Origin: Lancefieldella rimae ATCC 49626
Lineage (GTDB): Bacteria; Actinomycetota; Coriobacteriia; Coriobacteriales; Atopobiaceae
Length of the DNA stretch: 64,000 bases
Reading direction: 5' to 3'
Assembly: GCF_000174015.1 (NCBI RefSeq)
Contig: NZ_ACFE01000003.1
Span: forward strand, 124,001-188,000
Shown: positions 43,994-53,420 of the stretch, one piece after another
Position numbering within the stretch: the first letter of the stretch is position 1
How the letters are laid out: every line of letters starts with the position of its first letter
The notes under the pieces: generated by a model
The model's input: only the letters and a program-made list of their open reading frames with translations
Databases searched by the model: none
What the model was told of the DNA's origin: nothing
Translations under genes and position numbers: made by a program

Positions 43994-44014
43994 GATAATA
44001 TAGTATATATTATC
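43994..44014. promoter_or_regulatory. AbiEi operator candidate (9-bp inverted repeat)
   Basis: GATAATATA-gta-TATATTATC, perfect arms, 3 bp upstream of the ATG. AbiEi families repress their own promoter via such repeats. Confidence 0.6.
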
Positions 44015-44621
44015 ATATTTGAATATTGGATATTTCTGCAAGAGAGGATCTCGATTCTTCGATTAATTGAAGGTTGCAATTTTCAGCCTGATACTTGCGG
44101 CGTATGTAATGAAAAAGAATCCTGGTGGGGTTGTGTATATATACAAGCACATCTTTTTCCGTTACGCCTTCTATTAAACCTCCCAGACGAGCATGTACGC
44201 TTTCTACGATTCCATGATAGTGGTTGTTTCGCACAATGAGAGAGCTATTACAAAGAATCGTCACTCTCGCATTACTATGCCGGTTTTCGGGGCCGAAAAA
44301 GCAAGGTGACTACAAAGTTGACAACATGGCTTGGGTCAAAACAGGCGTGCGGCTATAAACGCGGTGAAAAGACTCTTCGTGCTTTGGCATGTTTTGGCAT
44401 CTAGTCGCTTCTCTTGGCAGGGAGTAGCAACGCGCCACCCCAGCGCAGTGGAGTGAAGAGCATTTCTGCAAGTTAACACCCATAATCACAACCACCCGCA
44501 TAGCGGGTGGCTTTATGTTTCGAGCGTTACTCACGCTCAACAGGCTAAAGCCTTGAGTAAAAATGGCCTCCTCTAATACGAAGAAGCCATCTAGGGCGAG
44601 CGATGGGAGCGTTGTGCCTAT
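44015..44621. other. 607-bp gap containing a tandem-hairpin element
   Basis: No supported protein gene; a 76-codon frame (44310-44540) lies across the structured part and is likely chance. The region 44492-44590 holds a string of hairpins and is described separately. Confidence 0.5.
44492..44590 (-). ncRNA. structured RNA candidate (IS200/IS605 right-end or omega-RNA-like)
   Basis: On the minus strand, in order: ATGGCTTC/GAGGCCAT (8 bp, one G-U), CTCAA-GGCT-tt-AGCC-TG-TTGAG, GAGCGT/ACGCTC and CCACCCGC-tat-GCGGGTGG. The last three successive stem-loops resemble omega-RNA scaffolds found at right ends of IS200/IS605 elements. No tnpB or tnpA gene is present. The minus sense is favoured by the compensating G-U. 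Similarity is from memory, so confidence is limited. Confidence 0.4.
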
Positions 44622-44849
44622 TTACCCACGAGGAGGAAAAGGATCATTTCCGTGCGAGTCGCGTGCCCTAATCTTTCCGTCAACTCCATGAATGTAGAGT
44701 TCGCTATTTTGATTATGGCTGACGTTTCGACCGATGCTAATTGCTTCGGCTTGGGTGTTGGTTACACGGTATGCCCTTGACGCCCCCTCGGTCTTGACTT
44801 GCCAGGTTCCGTCGGAACGCCGTGTTACATGTTGATTTTTGGAAGCCAT
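44622..44849 (-). CDS. DUF2188 domain protein
   Basis: A 75-residue protein (MASKNQHVTRRSDGTWQVKT) spanning a whole DUF2188 domain, with the usual W-x-V-K ... A-x-x-I-G ... I-H-x-x-D-G-x-I-x-x-x-D-S-x-G-x-D-P pattern. The role is unknown; it often lies near mobile or defence genes. The ATG at 44849 has a GAAGGAGGC site; the long upstream extension is not coding. Confidence 0.85.
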   Translation of the reverse strand: MASKNQHVTRRSDGTWQVKTEGASRAYRVTNTQAEAISIGRNVSHNQNSELYIHGVDGKIRARDSHGNDPFPPRG

Positions 44850-44934
44850 AGTGCCTCCTTCCTGTTGCCTCTGCGCGAAAGCAGATTTATAATGGCAACG
44901 GTCAGTTGCGTTTGTTCGACAATAGACTGCTGGA

Positions 44935-44961
44935 GCCCCGCTGCCACGGGGCTTTGTTTTT
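44935..44961 (+). terminator. plus-strand terminator upstream of the ATPase/protease operon
   Basis: GCCCCG-CTGCCA-CGGGGC followed by TTTGTTTTT. There is no protein gene for it to end on this strand, so it may define a short RNA or attenuate entry into the ATPase/protease operon. Confidence 0.7.
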
Positions 44962-45042
44962 GACGACTGAATAACGTTTAACGCTATCAGCTCACCATCG
45001 CTCAGGATGAAGATACATCCTTCGATATATAAAGTCAAGTCT

Positions 45043-45082
45043 TATGTGTCTCAATATTGTAAATATGTGTCCCATATTGTAC
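45043..45082. promoter_or_regulatory. 21-bp direct repeat upstream of ietA-like gene
   Basis: TATGTGTCTCAATATTGTA and TATGTGTCCCATATTGTA are spaced 21 bp (two turns) before the ATPase gene start; likely promoter/operator of the operon. Confidence 0.6.
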
Positions 45083-45113
45083 AATTCGAATTAGAAAGAA
45101 ATAGGAGGAAGCC

Positions 45114-46157
45114 GTGAAGAAAAGAAACGTGATCAATCTGATTCGATACCATTCGGAGAGAAATGAGCCGGCATTTCGCGCCGAGGCTCTCGCTATCGCG
45201 CAGGAATTCGACAAGGCTGGTGATGCACAGCTCTCCGAATACATCATGGCTCTTCTCTCCGATGTCAACACTTTTATCCCTCAGATGGACGAGGCTCCAT
45301 GCTTCCTGAGCGCGGTAAGTCCCGCAGTGTCGGCGTTGCCCTTGCCGGAAGTCATCGCTTCGGACATCTCAGGCATCACCAATGCCATTCGCGGCAATGT
45401 TGGAGTAAACAAATTTCTGTTCCAGGGACCTCCTGGCACAGGCAAGACCGAAGCTGCTAAACAAATTGCGCGAATCTTGAACAGGGATATGTTCATGGTT
45501 GACTTTGACCTGCTCATAGATAGCAAGCTTGGTCAAACCGGAAAGAATATCGACGCTTTATTCTCCGAGATTTCCAGTTTTAGGCACCCGGAAAAGGTTA
45601 TCGTATTGTTCGATGAGATAGATGCGCTTGCACTAGATAGAAGCAGCAACAACGACGTTCGCGAGATGAGCCGAGCCACCTCCATCCTCCTACGTGAACT
45701 CGATCGGCTGGATGACTCCATTGCCCTCATCGCAACTACCAATCTCTTCGATGCTTTCGATAGAGCTTTGGTCAGAAGGTTTGACGCATGCGTGAGTTTT
45801 GATAGATATTCACAGGACGACCTTATCGAAATTGCAGAAACCATCACAATCGAACTACTTGCAAAGTTCAAAAATGTTGGTAGGGACATGAGACTTTTTA
45901 AAAAGATTCTTTCACTATCTGACTGCCTCCCTTTTCCAGGCGACCTAAAGAATATAATTAAATCTGCTATAGCTTTTTCTGATCCAGAAAACGAATACGA
46001 CTACCTCAAGCGCCTATACAAACAATTCGCAAATTCCGCGACCATAGATATTGACATATTGAAAAAACAAGGATTTACAATCAGGGAAATGGAGAAGCTC
46101 ACAGGTATTTCTAAGAGTACGCTCTCTAGACAGTTGAATGGAGGAAACGATGAGTAA
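45114..46157 (+). CDS. ietA: AAA+ ATPase of an IetAS-like system
   Basis: A 347-residue AAA+ ATPase: Walker A FQGPPGTGKTEAA, Walker B VIVLFDEIDAL, a second-region-of-homology ALVRRFDA, then a C-terminal helix-turn-helix FTIREMEKLTGISKSTLSRQ. It precedes, and overlaps by 8 nt, a subtilase gene. The combination matches IetA-IetS described as a plasmid stabilisation and antiphage pair. The HTH may autoregulate the operon via the direct repeats upstream. GTG at 45114 follows a GGAGGAA site. Confidence 0.85.
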   Translation: MKKRNVINLIRYHSERNEPAFRAEALAIAQEFDKAGDAQLSEYIMALLSDVNTFIPQMDEAPCFLSAVSPAVSALPLPEVIASDISGITNAIRGNVGVNKFLFQGPPGTGKTEAAKQIARILNRDMFMVDFDLLIDSKLGQTGKNIDALFSEISSFRHPEKVIVLFDEIDALALDRSSNNDVREMSRATSILLRELDRLDDSIALIATTNLFDAFDRALVRRFDACVSFDRYSQDDLIEIAETITIELLAKFKNVGRDMRLFKKILSLSDCLPFPGDLKNIIKSAIAFSDPENEYDYLKRLYKQFANSATIDIDILKKQGFTIREMEKLTGISKSTLSRQLNGGNDE

Positions 46158-48369
46158 TGCAATTCTACAATTACGAGGTACCTTTAACCAAAAACGAAAC
46201 TCGTCGCGCCCTGGTCCGCCATCGCTCCCCACCCGAAAAACTGTATCTTCAAAAAAAGTGAAGACTCTTAGAAATTCTCTTGCTCAAATACAGGAATACT
46301 GGGAGGGTTTCAAACACGATTACAAACCCCTTATTGCAATTCGATATGAGAGAATCATTGCGAAAAGCGGCCGTGTGAGAAGACTACTATCCGAATCAGA
46401 ATCAAGTTCATCTAATAACACTATCGTCGGAGTAAGATTTTATGACAATGGCAAATTTAGACAGCATGTAATTACTCATTGTGTAAGCAAACACTCTCTC
46501 AAAGCTGCTATCAAAGATTTGTATAACCTTGCCCTTTGCATTGATAAACTTTGTGGAGGAGAGGTCACCTCGGAGCAGTTGAAAAAGATTAATGAGCAGA
46601 AGACTTCTTTCAATCATTTGCCCTTGTCCCGGAGCGCTTTCTCTAGACTTGTCGTTGACGTATGTCATATTGAATGTTTTGAACTAAACGTCCCTGAGGA
46701 ATCGATTGAAGAACCGTCTATGGTTACCTTGTATAAGGGAACGGGTATTAACAATACAGAATTCCTAAGAGAAATTGGAATATCAGAACTAAATCTTCGT
46801 ACCTATGATGAATCGACTTACCTTTTAACTCCCGATCAGTACAAACTTCTCTACAATACTGCACCTCAGTTAATTGCAATGGCAATAAAAGATATGAACG
46901 AGATTCCACATGACGAAATTATGGGAATTGAAAACGACCGCGGAACGATTCCATTACCAAGCAGTGAACCATGGATTGGTGTGCTCGATACCCCATTTAA
47001 CAACAATGTTTACTTTTCTGATTGGGTTAAGGCAACTGTGGAGGTTGACTCTGAACTTATAGTACCTAGTGATTATTCTCATGGGACTGCAGTGAGCTCT
47101 ATCATCGTAGATGGTCCTTCCTTAAATCCAGAGATGGATGATGGATGTGGACGTTTTCGTGTCCGTCACGTCGGCATCACAGTAGATAGAAAGTTTAGCT
47201 CCTTCACGATTGTTCGAGAAATCGAAAAAGCTGTCATCAAATTTCCTGAAATTAAAGTTTGGAACCTGTCACTCGGATCATTCCTTGAATGTCCAGAAAA
47301 TTTTGTCTCTGTAGAAGCTTCCGCTCTTGACAGAATCCAGGTAGAGCACGATGTGATTTTTGTGATTGCTGGCACAAACGACAAAAAATATTCAAAGGAA
47401 AAAAGGATTGGGGCACCTGCTGACTCCATCAACTCTCTTGTCGTAAACTCCGTGAGAATGGATGGCTCTCCTTGCTCCTACTCAAGAAAAGGACCGGTGC
47501 TCTCGTTTTTCGGAAAGCCAGATGTCTGCTACTACGGCGGTGATAAAGATCAGCCTATATGCGTCTGTCAGGAACCAGATAGAACAGCGCTGGTTTCGGG
47601 AACTTCGTTCGCCGCTCCGTGGATATCAAGAAAGTTGGCTTATTTGATTCACATCGTCGGGTTCAGTAGAGAAATTGCAAAAGCATTGATTATTGACTCA
47701 GCTAGTAGTTGGAAACAAAGCGAAAATCCTCGTTATCTCGGTTACGGAGCTGTACCAAAACGAATCGAAGATATTCTCTCGACTTCAGACAATGAAATTA
47801 AGTTCGTCATAAGTGGGACATCTGAATTGTTTGACACATATACACATAACATTCCAGTGCCAGTCGTCCATGACAAACATCCTTATTATGCAAAGGCAAC
47901 ACTTTGCTACTTTCCGCATTGCGAACGAAGCCAGGGAGTTGATTACACAAATACGGAAATTTCTATAACGTTTGGACGCTTAAATGGTGAAAAAATTAAA
48001 CCTATCGACAACAATATTCAAGATCTTGAAGGGTCTTTTACCTACGAAGAAGAAGCGAGAAAGTTCTTCCGTAAATGGGACAACATCAAGCATATTGCGG
48101 AGGAAATTAATCCCAGAGGACGAGGAAAGAAGAGCTACGAGAATGGGTTGTGGGGCATCAGTCTAAAAACCAAAGAGCGACTTGACAAGAGTTTTGGAGA
48201 GAACATGCGCTTCGGACTCGTTGTGACACTACATGCAATTGACGGCGTAAATCGTATTGATGAATTCATCCAACGATGCTCTTTCCGTGCTTGGATTGTC
48301 AATAAAATTAATATCGAAACCCAGGTAAATATCTTCAATGAAGCAGAACTAGAAATAGAATTTGAATGA
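46150..48369 (+). CDS. ietS: S8 subtilisin-like protease of an IetAS-like system
   Basis: A 739-residue cytoplasmic protein without signal peptide. The S8 triad is visible: Asp in WIGVLDTPF (D280), His in YSHGTAVSS (H311), Ser in SGTSFAAPW (S486), with oxyanion Asn in VIAGTND. An N-terminal alpha-helical extension and a long C-terminal non-catalytic part flank it. In IetAS the ATPase is thought to restrain or direct the protease. The ATG at 46150, with GGAGG just upstream, overlaps the ATPase stop. Confidence 0.85.
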   Translation: MSNAILQLRGTFNQKRNSSRPGPPSLPTRKTVSSKKVKTLRNSLAQIQEYWEGFKHDYKPLIAIRYERIIAKSGRVRRLLSESESSSSNNTIVGVRFYDNGKFRQHVITHCVSKHSLKAAIKDLYNLALCIDKLCGGEVTSEQLKKINEQKTSFNHLPLSRSAFSRLVVDVCHIECFELNVPEESIEEPSMVTLYKGTGINNTEFLREIGISELNLRTYDESTYLLTPDQYKLLYNTAPQLIAMAIKDMNEIPHDEIMGIENDRGTIPLPSSEPWIGVLDTPFNNNVYFSDWVKATVEVDSELIVPSDYSHGTAVSSIIVDGPSLNPEMDDGCGRFRVRHVGITVDRKFSSFTIVREIEKAVIKFPEIKVWNLSLGSFLECPENFVSVEASALDRIQVEHDVIFVIAGTNDKKYSKEKRIGAPADSINSLVVNSVRMDGSPCSYSRKGPVLSFFGKPDVCYYGGDKDQPICVCQEPDRTALVSGTSFAAPWISRKLAYLIHIVGFSREIAKALIIDSASSWKQSENPRYLGYGAVPKRIEDILSTSDNEIKFVISGTSELFDTYTHNIPVPVVHDKHPYYAKATLCYFPHCERSQGVDYTNTEISITFGRLNGEKIKPIDNNIQDLEGSFTYEEEARKFFRKWDNIKHIAEEINPRGRGKKSYENGLWGISLKTKERLDKSFGENMRFGLVVTLHAIDGVNRIDEFIQRCSFRAWIVNKINIETQVNIFNEAELEIEFE

Positions 48370-48610
48370 AAAGAGCGAGTTCTGCAGCAAGTTTGAGTAG
48401 AGGAAAACAATTAGAGAATATAGAAAAAGCAGCTGATAATCAGCCTTAAGTGCCAAAAGAATTGTAGAGAGATTCTGTTCTCAATAAAGCGAGAAAAGTT
48501 TGAAGGCAATTAGCAAGTTGCCAGCAATACTGAGGAGTTGAAGTCTTATAGTGAATTGAATGAAACCCTAGGCCGGCTGGGTTTCATTCAATTCGAAACC
48601 TTCTTAGGCT
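48370..48610. other. gap between defence pair and guaA with a 16-bp hairpin
   Basis: GAATTGAATGAAACCC/GGGTTTCATTCAATTC (48553-48594) forms a perfect 16-bp stem with a 10-nt loop between two convergent genes. It lacks a T run but could still be a bidirectional terminator; it also marks the island boundary. Confidence 0.6.
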
Positions 48611-50209
48611 TTATTCCCACTCAATGGTCGCGGGCGGCTTTGGCGTGATGTCATACGCAACGCGGTTCACACCGGCAACCTCACCAACAACGCGAGAAGA
48701 AATACGACCCAAGAGCTCATACGGCAGCTTTGCCCAGTCCGCAGTCATGGCATCACTCGACTCAACCGCACGCAGAATCACCGGACGGGCATACGTGCGC
48801 TCATCGCCCATAACACCCACGCTGCGGATATCGGGTAGCACGGCAAAGTACTGCCAGACGCTGTGTGCGGAGTTGCGCTCGCCCGTTTCTTTGAACAGGC
48901 GCGCATTATAAGCATCAATCTCTTCTCGCACAATGGCATCGGCGTTGCGCAAGATCTCCAGTTTCTCAGGCGTTACCTCGCCAATGATGCGGATGGCAAG
49001 ACCGGGACCTGGGAATGGTTGCCTGTATACAAGGTTCTCTGGCAAGCCAAGAGACACGCCCAGCTCACGAACCTCGTCCTTGAAGAAGTGATCGAGAGGT
49101 TCAATCAAATCAAAGTGAACGCCTTCGGGGAATGGAATCAGGTTGTGGTGGCTCTTGATGGTCGAAGCCTTGCCACCCGTCTTCCGGGCACCGGATTCAA
49201 TAATGTCAGGGTAAATGGTCCCCTGCGCCAAGAACTGAACGCCGTCCAGCTTCTGAGCCTCCTCAAAGAAGACCTTCCAAAACTCGGTGCCAATGAGTCG
49301 CCGTTTCTGCTCCGGCTCGGTCACTCCGGCAAGCAGCTTTGCATAGCGCTCCTCTGCGTGCACGTGCACCAGCGGCACGTTGAACTGCGTGCGGAAGACC
49401 TGCTCAACCATCTCCGGTTCACCCTTACGGAGCATACCGTGGTTCACAAAGACACAAGTCAGCTGGTCGCCGATGGCACGGTGGACAAGAGCCGCAACAA
49501 CGGAAGAGTCAACGCCACCGGAAAGCGCCAAAATGACGCGACCGTTACCCACCTTCTGACGAATCTCTGCCACCTTCTGCTCAATGATGTTGTCCATGGT
49601 CCACGTCGGCTCAAGGCCGCAGATATCAAAGAGGAAGTTGGAAAGCATCTGAGAGCCAAACTCGGTGTGATTGACCTCAGGGTGAAATTGCGTGGTATAC
49701 AGCCGGCGTGCAGGATCCTCCATGGCTGCCACGGGACAAACGTCGGTGGAAGCGGTTACGATAAAGCCCTCGGGCACAGATGAGACCGCATCGCGATGGC
49801 TCATCCACACGGTCTGCTTGTCAGGAGTACGGTCAAAGATCTTGCTGCGTGAACCAGCCTCGTTAAGCGACAGACGCGCCGGTCCATACTCGCCCTTCTC
49901 GGTGTGTCCAACCTCTCCACCTAACGTTGCCGCAATGATCTGATGGCCGTAGCAAAAACCAAAGACCGGCACGTCAAGTGCTAGCACGTTCGGATCGATA
50001 TGCGGAGCGTCCTCGGCATAGACGGAAGCAGGACCTCCGGACAAAATCAACGCCGAGGGCTTCATAGCACCCAGCTCATCGGCAGAAATATCACACGGAA
50101 CAATCTCGGAGTACACGTGTAAATCACGCACACGACGCGCAATCAATTGCCCATACTGGGCGCCAAAATCAAGCACGGCAACAAACTGCTGGGGCCTTGC
50201 CTCATTCAT
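48611..50209 (-). CDS. guaA: GMP synthase (glutamine-hydrolysing)
   Basis: A 532-residue two-part enzyme. The N-terminal class I glutaminase has nucleophile Cys in GFCYGHQ and His/Glu in FHPEVNHTE; then the ATP-pyrophosphatase loop ALSGGVDSSV; the C-terminus ends PPATIEWE as usual. It aminates XMP to GMP. The ATG at 50209 follows GGAGATTTC; a longer frame start at 50287 is not supported. Xpt in the same window shows linked purine metabolism. Confidence 0.96.
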   Translation of the reverse strand: MNEARPQQFVAVLDFGAQYGQLIARRVRDLHVYSEIVPCDISADELGAMKPSALILSGGPASVYAEDAPHIDPNVLALDVPVFGFCYGHQIIAATLGGEVGHTEKGEYGPARLSLNEAGSRSKIFDRTPDKQTVWMSHRDAVSSVPEGFIVTASTDVCPVAAMEDPARRLYTTQFHPEVNHTEFGSQMLSNFLFDICGLEPTWTMDNIIEQKVAEIRQKVGNGRVILALSGGVDSSVVAALVHRAIGDQLTCVFVNHGMLRKGEPEMVEQVFRTQFNVPLVHVHAEERYAKLLAGVTEPEQKRRLIGTEFWKVFFEEAQKLDGVQFLAQGTIYPDIIESGARKTGGKASTIKSHHNLIPFPEGVHFDLIEPLDHFFKDEVRELGVSLGLPENLVYRQPFPGPGLAIRIIGEVTPEKLEILRNADAIVREEIDAYNARLFKETGERNSAHSVWQYFAVLPDIRSVGVMGDERTYARPVILRAVESSDAMTADWAKLPYELLGRISSRVVGEVAGVNRVAYDITPKPPATIEWE

Positions 50210-50410
50210 GAAATCTCCGCTTCTCCGGCAACGCCGGGCTTCTCGCCAGCGTAATCCCTGCACTGGCAACTTGTTGTGCCTTTCCATGATACATTTCCTG
50301 TACGATATTCCTCACAAGAAAACGTCTCTGCATATGATTTTTCGACAGTTTGGCGTATAGTGATAGGCCAACCATCGGGCAAAATGAACACTACACGCAA
50401 AGGAGTCCCC

Positions 50411-52120
50411 GTGGCCAAGTGGTTTTCAAAGAAGTCCAAACACATGCGCGACTTCGATGAGGACGCGGCTGGTATACATGCCAACCACGCTGATATGGAT
50501 GCTTTTACCAGGGCTGAGCCATCGACGACTCCGCAAACGCTCGGCAATGCGCGGCAAGCAAGCGTCGCTTCTGCTCGCGAAGCCCAAGGCACCTTTGATT
50601 CCCCGTTTACTCGTGAGCCTTTAATTGGCAACACCAACGCACAAGACAACTGGCAAGCGAGAAGTACTGAAGACTCAGAGCCTCATACGGCACGACGCGC
50701 CTACGCCGCACCGTCTTCAGAGCCCACGCATACCCATCATGCACGAATTGGCGTTGCTCAGCATGCAAAAAGCCGGGCCGAGGGCGTGAGTGCTTACGCT
50801 CAAAAAAGACGTGGATCTAAAAAACACCGCAAACTTAAGATCTTTTTCGGCATCTTTGCAACCCTGTTAATTGTGGCAAGCGCCGTAGCTCTGTGGTGGC
50901 TTTTTGATACAAATGCCAAGCTCCGTAATGGCTTGGATGCCAACCTCCAAAACGCGCTGGTAAAGGCCAAAGATTCCGACCCGTTTTATATGCTTCTCTT
51001 AGGTGTCGACAAGGACGAAGACAGATCCGAAAATTGGGGCAGCGACACCTCAAACTTTCGCGCAGACACCATTATCTTAGCGCGAGTTGACCCCAAGAAT
51101 AAAAAGATCACTCTCATTTCCATCCCCCGAGATACCATGGTTGACATGGGAGCTGACGGCAAGCAGAAAATAAACGCTGCCTATTCACTAGGCGGTGCAG
51201 CGAACATGGTCAAAGTGGTTTCCAAATTCGCCAACGTCAATATCTCGCATTATGCCGAAGTTGACTTTGAATCTTTTACCAAGATTGTCGATTCCATCGG
51301 TGGCGTTGACGTCAACCTTCCGCAGCCGGTAAAAGACGTACAATACGCCGGCATTGACCTCCCCGCCGGTGAGCAGACCTTAAACGGCGAACAGGCGCTC
51401 GGACTCAGCCGCAGTCGCCATGCATACGACGACTATGGTGGAGGAGATTTTTATCGCGCAGCCAACCAGCGTATGATTCTCATGGCCATTGCGAAAAAGG
51501 TCCTGAAGCTTGATCCCGCCGCCATGGCTTCCGCGGTATCACAGATTGCCGACAGCGTTACCACCGATATGAGTGTCACCGATATCGTGGGGCTTGCCCT
51601 CCAGTTCCGCGGCATCAACACCGCAGAGGACATGTATTCGGGGCGTACTCCCACAGAGTCTCAGCTCATTGATGGCGTATGGTATGAAATAGTCGACAAG
51701 GACGCTTGGCGCACAATGCTCAGCCGCGTGGAGAAGGGCCTGCCTCCACTTGAGGATGCAAACACCGACGAAACAACCGGCGTTACCGGAACCGTTGCAG
51801 GCGATCCCTCCGCAGAGTCTTCCATTAAGCCCGACTACACCGGTGACGTTGCCGTTATGAATGGCACCGACAAGCAAGGCCTCGCGGCACAAAAAGCAGC
51901 GGCTCTTAAAACCGCGGGATATAATGCATTTGCCGAAAATTCAGACGAAAATCTTGATTCTTCCAGTATTATTTACGACGGCACGAAAGAAGGTCGCGCA
52001 AAGGCATACGGTGTAGCGAAGACACTGAATATTCCCACGAGCGCCATCAAACCAAATGACGGTTCGTATCCCACTGACGTGGATATCACCGTTATTCTCG
52101 GAGCAGAACAGATAACGTAA
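50411..52120 (+). CDS. LytR-CpsA-Psr family cell wall ligase
   Basis: About 569 residues. A long Gln/Ser-rich cytoplasmic N-terminus, one membrane helix (IFFGIFATLLIVASAVALWW), an LCP domain with DTIILARVDPKNKKITLISI, PRDTMVDM and SRSRHAYDDYGG (phosphate-handling Arg/Asp residues), and a LytR C-terminal domain (DVAVMNGTDKQGLAAQKAAA). It attaches cell wall polymers to peptidoglycan. A GTG at 50411 with AAAGGAG is preferred over upstream ATGs. Confidence 0.88.
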   Translation: MAKWFSKKSKHMRDFDEDAAGIHANHADMDAFTRAEPSTTPQTLGNARQASVASAREAQGTFDSPFTREPLIGNTNAQDNWQARSTEDSEPHTARRAYAAPSSEPTHTHHARIGVAQHAKSRAEGVSAYAQKRRGSKKHRKLKIFFGIFATLLIVASAVALWWLFDTNAKLRNGLDANLQNALVKAKDSDPFYMLLLGVDKDEDRSENWGSDTSNFRADTIILARVDPKNKKITLISIPRDTMVDMGADGKQKINAAYSLGGAANMVKVVSKFANVNISHYAEVDFESFTKIVDSIGGVDVNLPQPVKDVQYAGIDLPAGEQTLNGEQALGLSRSRHAYDDYGGGDFYRAANQRMILMAIAKKVLKLDPAAMASAVSQIADSVTTDMSVTDIVGLALQFRGINTAEDMYSGRTPTESQLIDGVWYEIVDKDAWRTMLSRVEKGLPPLEDANTDETTGVTGTVAGDPSAESSIKPDYTGDVAVMNGTDKQGLAAQKAAALKTAGYNAFAENSDENLDSSSIIYDGTKEGRAKAYGVAKTLNIPTSAIKPNDGSYPTDVDITVILGAEQIT

Positions 52121-52134
52121 AGGAGTACCAAAAT

Positions 52135-52329
52135 ATGAGCAATCTTGATATGACACCGATCATTACCATCCTTGCCGGAGTCATCTTGGTTCTACAGTCC
52201 ATCTACATCGCCCTTGCCTTAAAGAAAGGCTGGACAATCAGGGTAAAACCTATTTGGCTCCTTTTGTGGGCAATTCTTCTTGTTGGCGGTATCTACTCGA
52301 TGATTACCGGAAACCGCTTCATCCAGTAG
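52135..52329 (+). CDS. small membrane protein
   Basis: A 64-residue protein with two hydrophobic stretches (PIITILAGVILVLQSIYIAL and IWLLLWAILLVGGIYSMITG), following the LCP gene by 14 nt with AAAGGAG. Function unknown. Confidence 0.7.
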   Translation: MSNLDMTPIITILAGVILVLQSIYIALALKKGWTIRVKPIWLLLWAILLVGGIYSMITGNRFIQ

Positions 52330-52354
52330 CCAAAACTATAAAATCTGCGCGCAT

Positions 52355-53419
52355 TTATACGTTAAATCGGAAATGCATAACGTCGCCGTCTTGGACGACG
52401 TATTCTTTGCCCTCCATGCGAAGCTTGCCGGCGGCCTTGCATCCTGCTTCTCCGCCAAGCTCGACATAATCCGTATAGCTTGCAACCTCAGCTTTAATGA
52501 AGCCACGCTCAAAGTCCGAATGGATAACGCCCGCCGCTTCAGGAGCCTTTGCTCCGATGCGTACGGTCCACGCCTTCACTTCCATTTCACCGGCAGTAAA
52601 GTAACTCTGAAGGCCCAAAAGTTTATACGCAGCCTGTGCAAGCGTGGCAAGGCCCGAGCGTTCAAGGCCGAGAGACTCCAGGTACTCCGCCGCTTCCTTG
52701 GGATCAAGCTCTGCAAGTTCTGCTTCAACCTCGGCGCACACGGGAATCGCCTCTACACCACCAACAAGTGGCGCCGGCTTTGAGAGCGCGTCTTCATCTA
52801 CGTTTGCCACGTATAAGATGGGCTTCATCGTAAGCAAAAAGAGGTCGTGAGCTGCTGCGCGCTCATCGTCGGTCATATCCATGTCAGCAGCACGCTTGCC
52901 TTCATTCAGCCACTCTTGCAGACGCTTTGCCACCGAAAGACGAGGCTGTAAGTCCTTATCGCGCTTAGCCTCTTTCTCCAACTTAGGAAGTGCCCGCTCC
53001 AATGTACCCAGATCAGCCAAAATAAGTTCCGTCTGGATAATATCAACGTCTTGATCGGGGTCTACCCGGCCTTCAACGTGTACGACATCGGGATCGGAGA
53101 AGTAACGGACCACCTCACAGATGGCATCGGTTTGGCGAATGTTGGCGAGAAACTGGTTGCCAAGACCTTCTCCCTCATTTGCACCTTTCACCAACCCGGC
53201 AATATCTACAAACTCAACGGTGGCAGGCACAATACGTCCAGGATGGACAATGTCGGCAAGCTTTTGTAAGCGCGCGTCAGGCACGTCAACAATTCCCACA
53301 TTTGGATCAATAGTCGCAAACGGATAATTGGCGGCAAGACCGCCCTTACGGGTCAGTGCAGTAAACAGGGTTGATTTACCTACATTTGGGAGACCAACAA
53401 TACCAATGGAAAGCGACAT
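52355..53419 (-). CDS. ychF: redox-regulated ATPase YchF
   Basis: A 354-residue OLA1/YchF protein: G1 [30 protein letters not shown] (G2/G3 region), later [11 protein letters not shown] (G4-like) and the TGS-like C-terminus [24 protein letters not shown]. It binds ATP and ribosomes. The ATG at 53419 follows the upstream gene closely and starts [14 protein letters not shown] as usual; the longer frame overlaps that gene. Confidence 0.96.
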   Translation of the reverse strand: MSLSIGIVGLPNVGKSTLFTALTRKGGLAANYPFATIDPNVGIVDVPDARLQKLADIVHPGRIVPATVEFVDIAGLVKGANEGEGLGNQFLANIRQTDAICEVVRYFSDPDVVHVEGRVDPDQDVDIIQTELILADLGTLERALPKLEKEAKRDKDLQPRLSVAKRLQEWLNEGKRAADMDMTDDERAAAHDLFLLTMKPILYVANVDEDALSKPAPLVGGVEAIPVCAEVEAELAELDPKEAAEYLESLGLERSGLATLAQAAYKLLGLQSYFTAGEMEVKAWTVRIGAKAPEAAGVIHSDFERGFIKAEVASYTDYVELGGEAGCKAAGKLRMEGKEYVVQDGDVMHFRFNV

Positions 53420-53420
53420 A

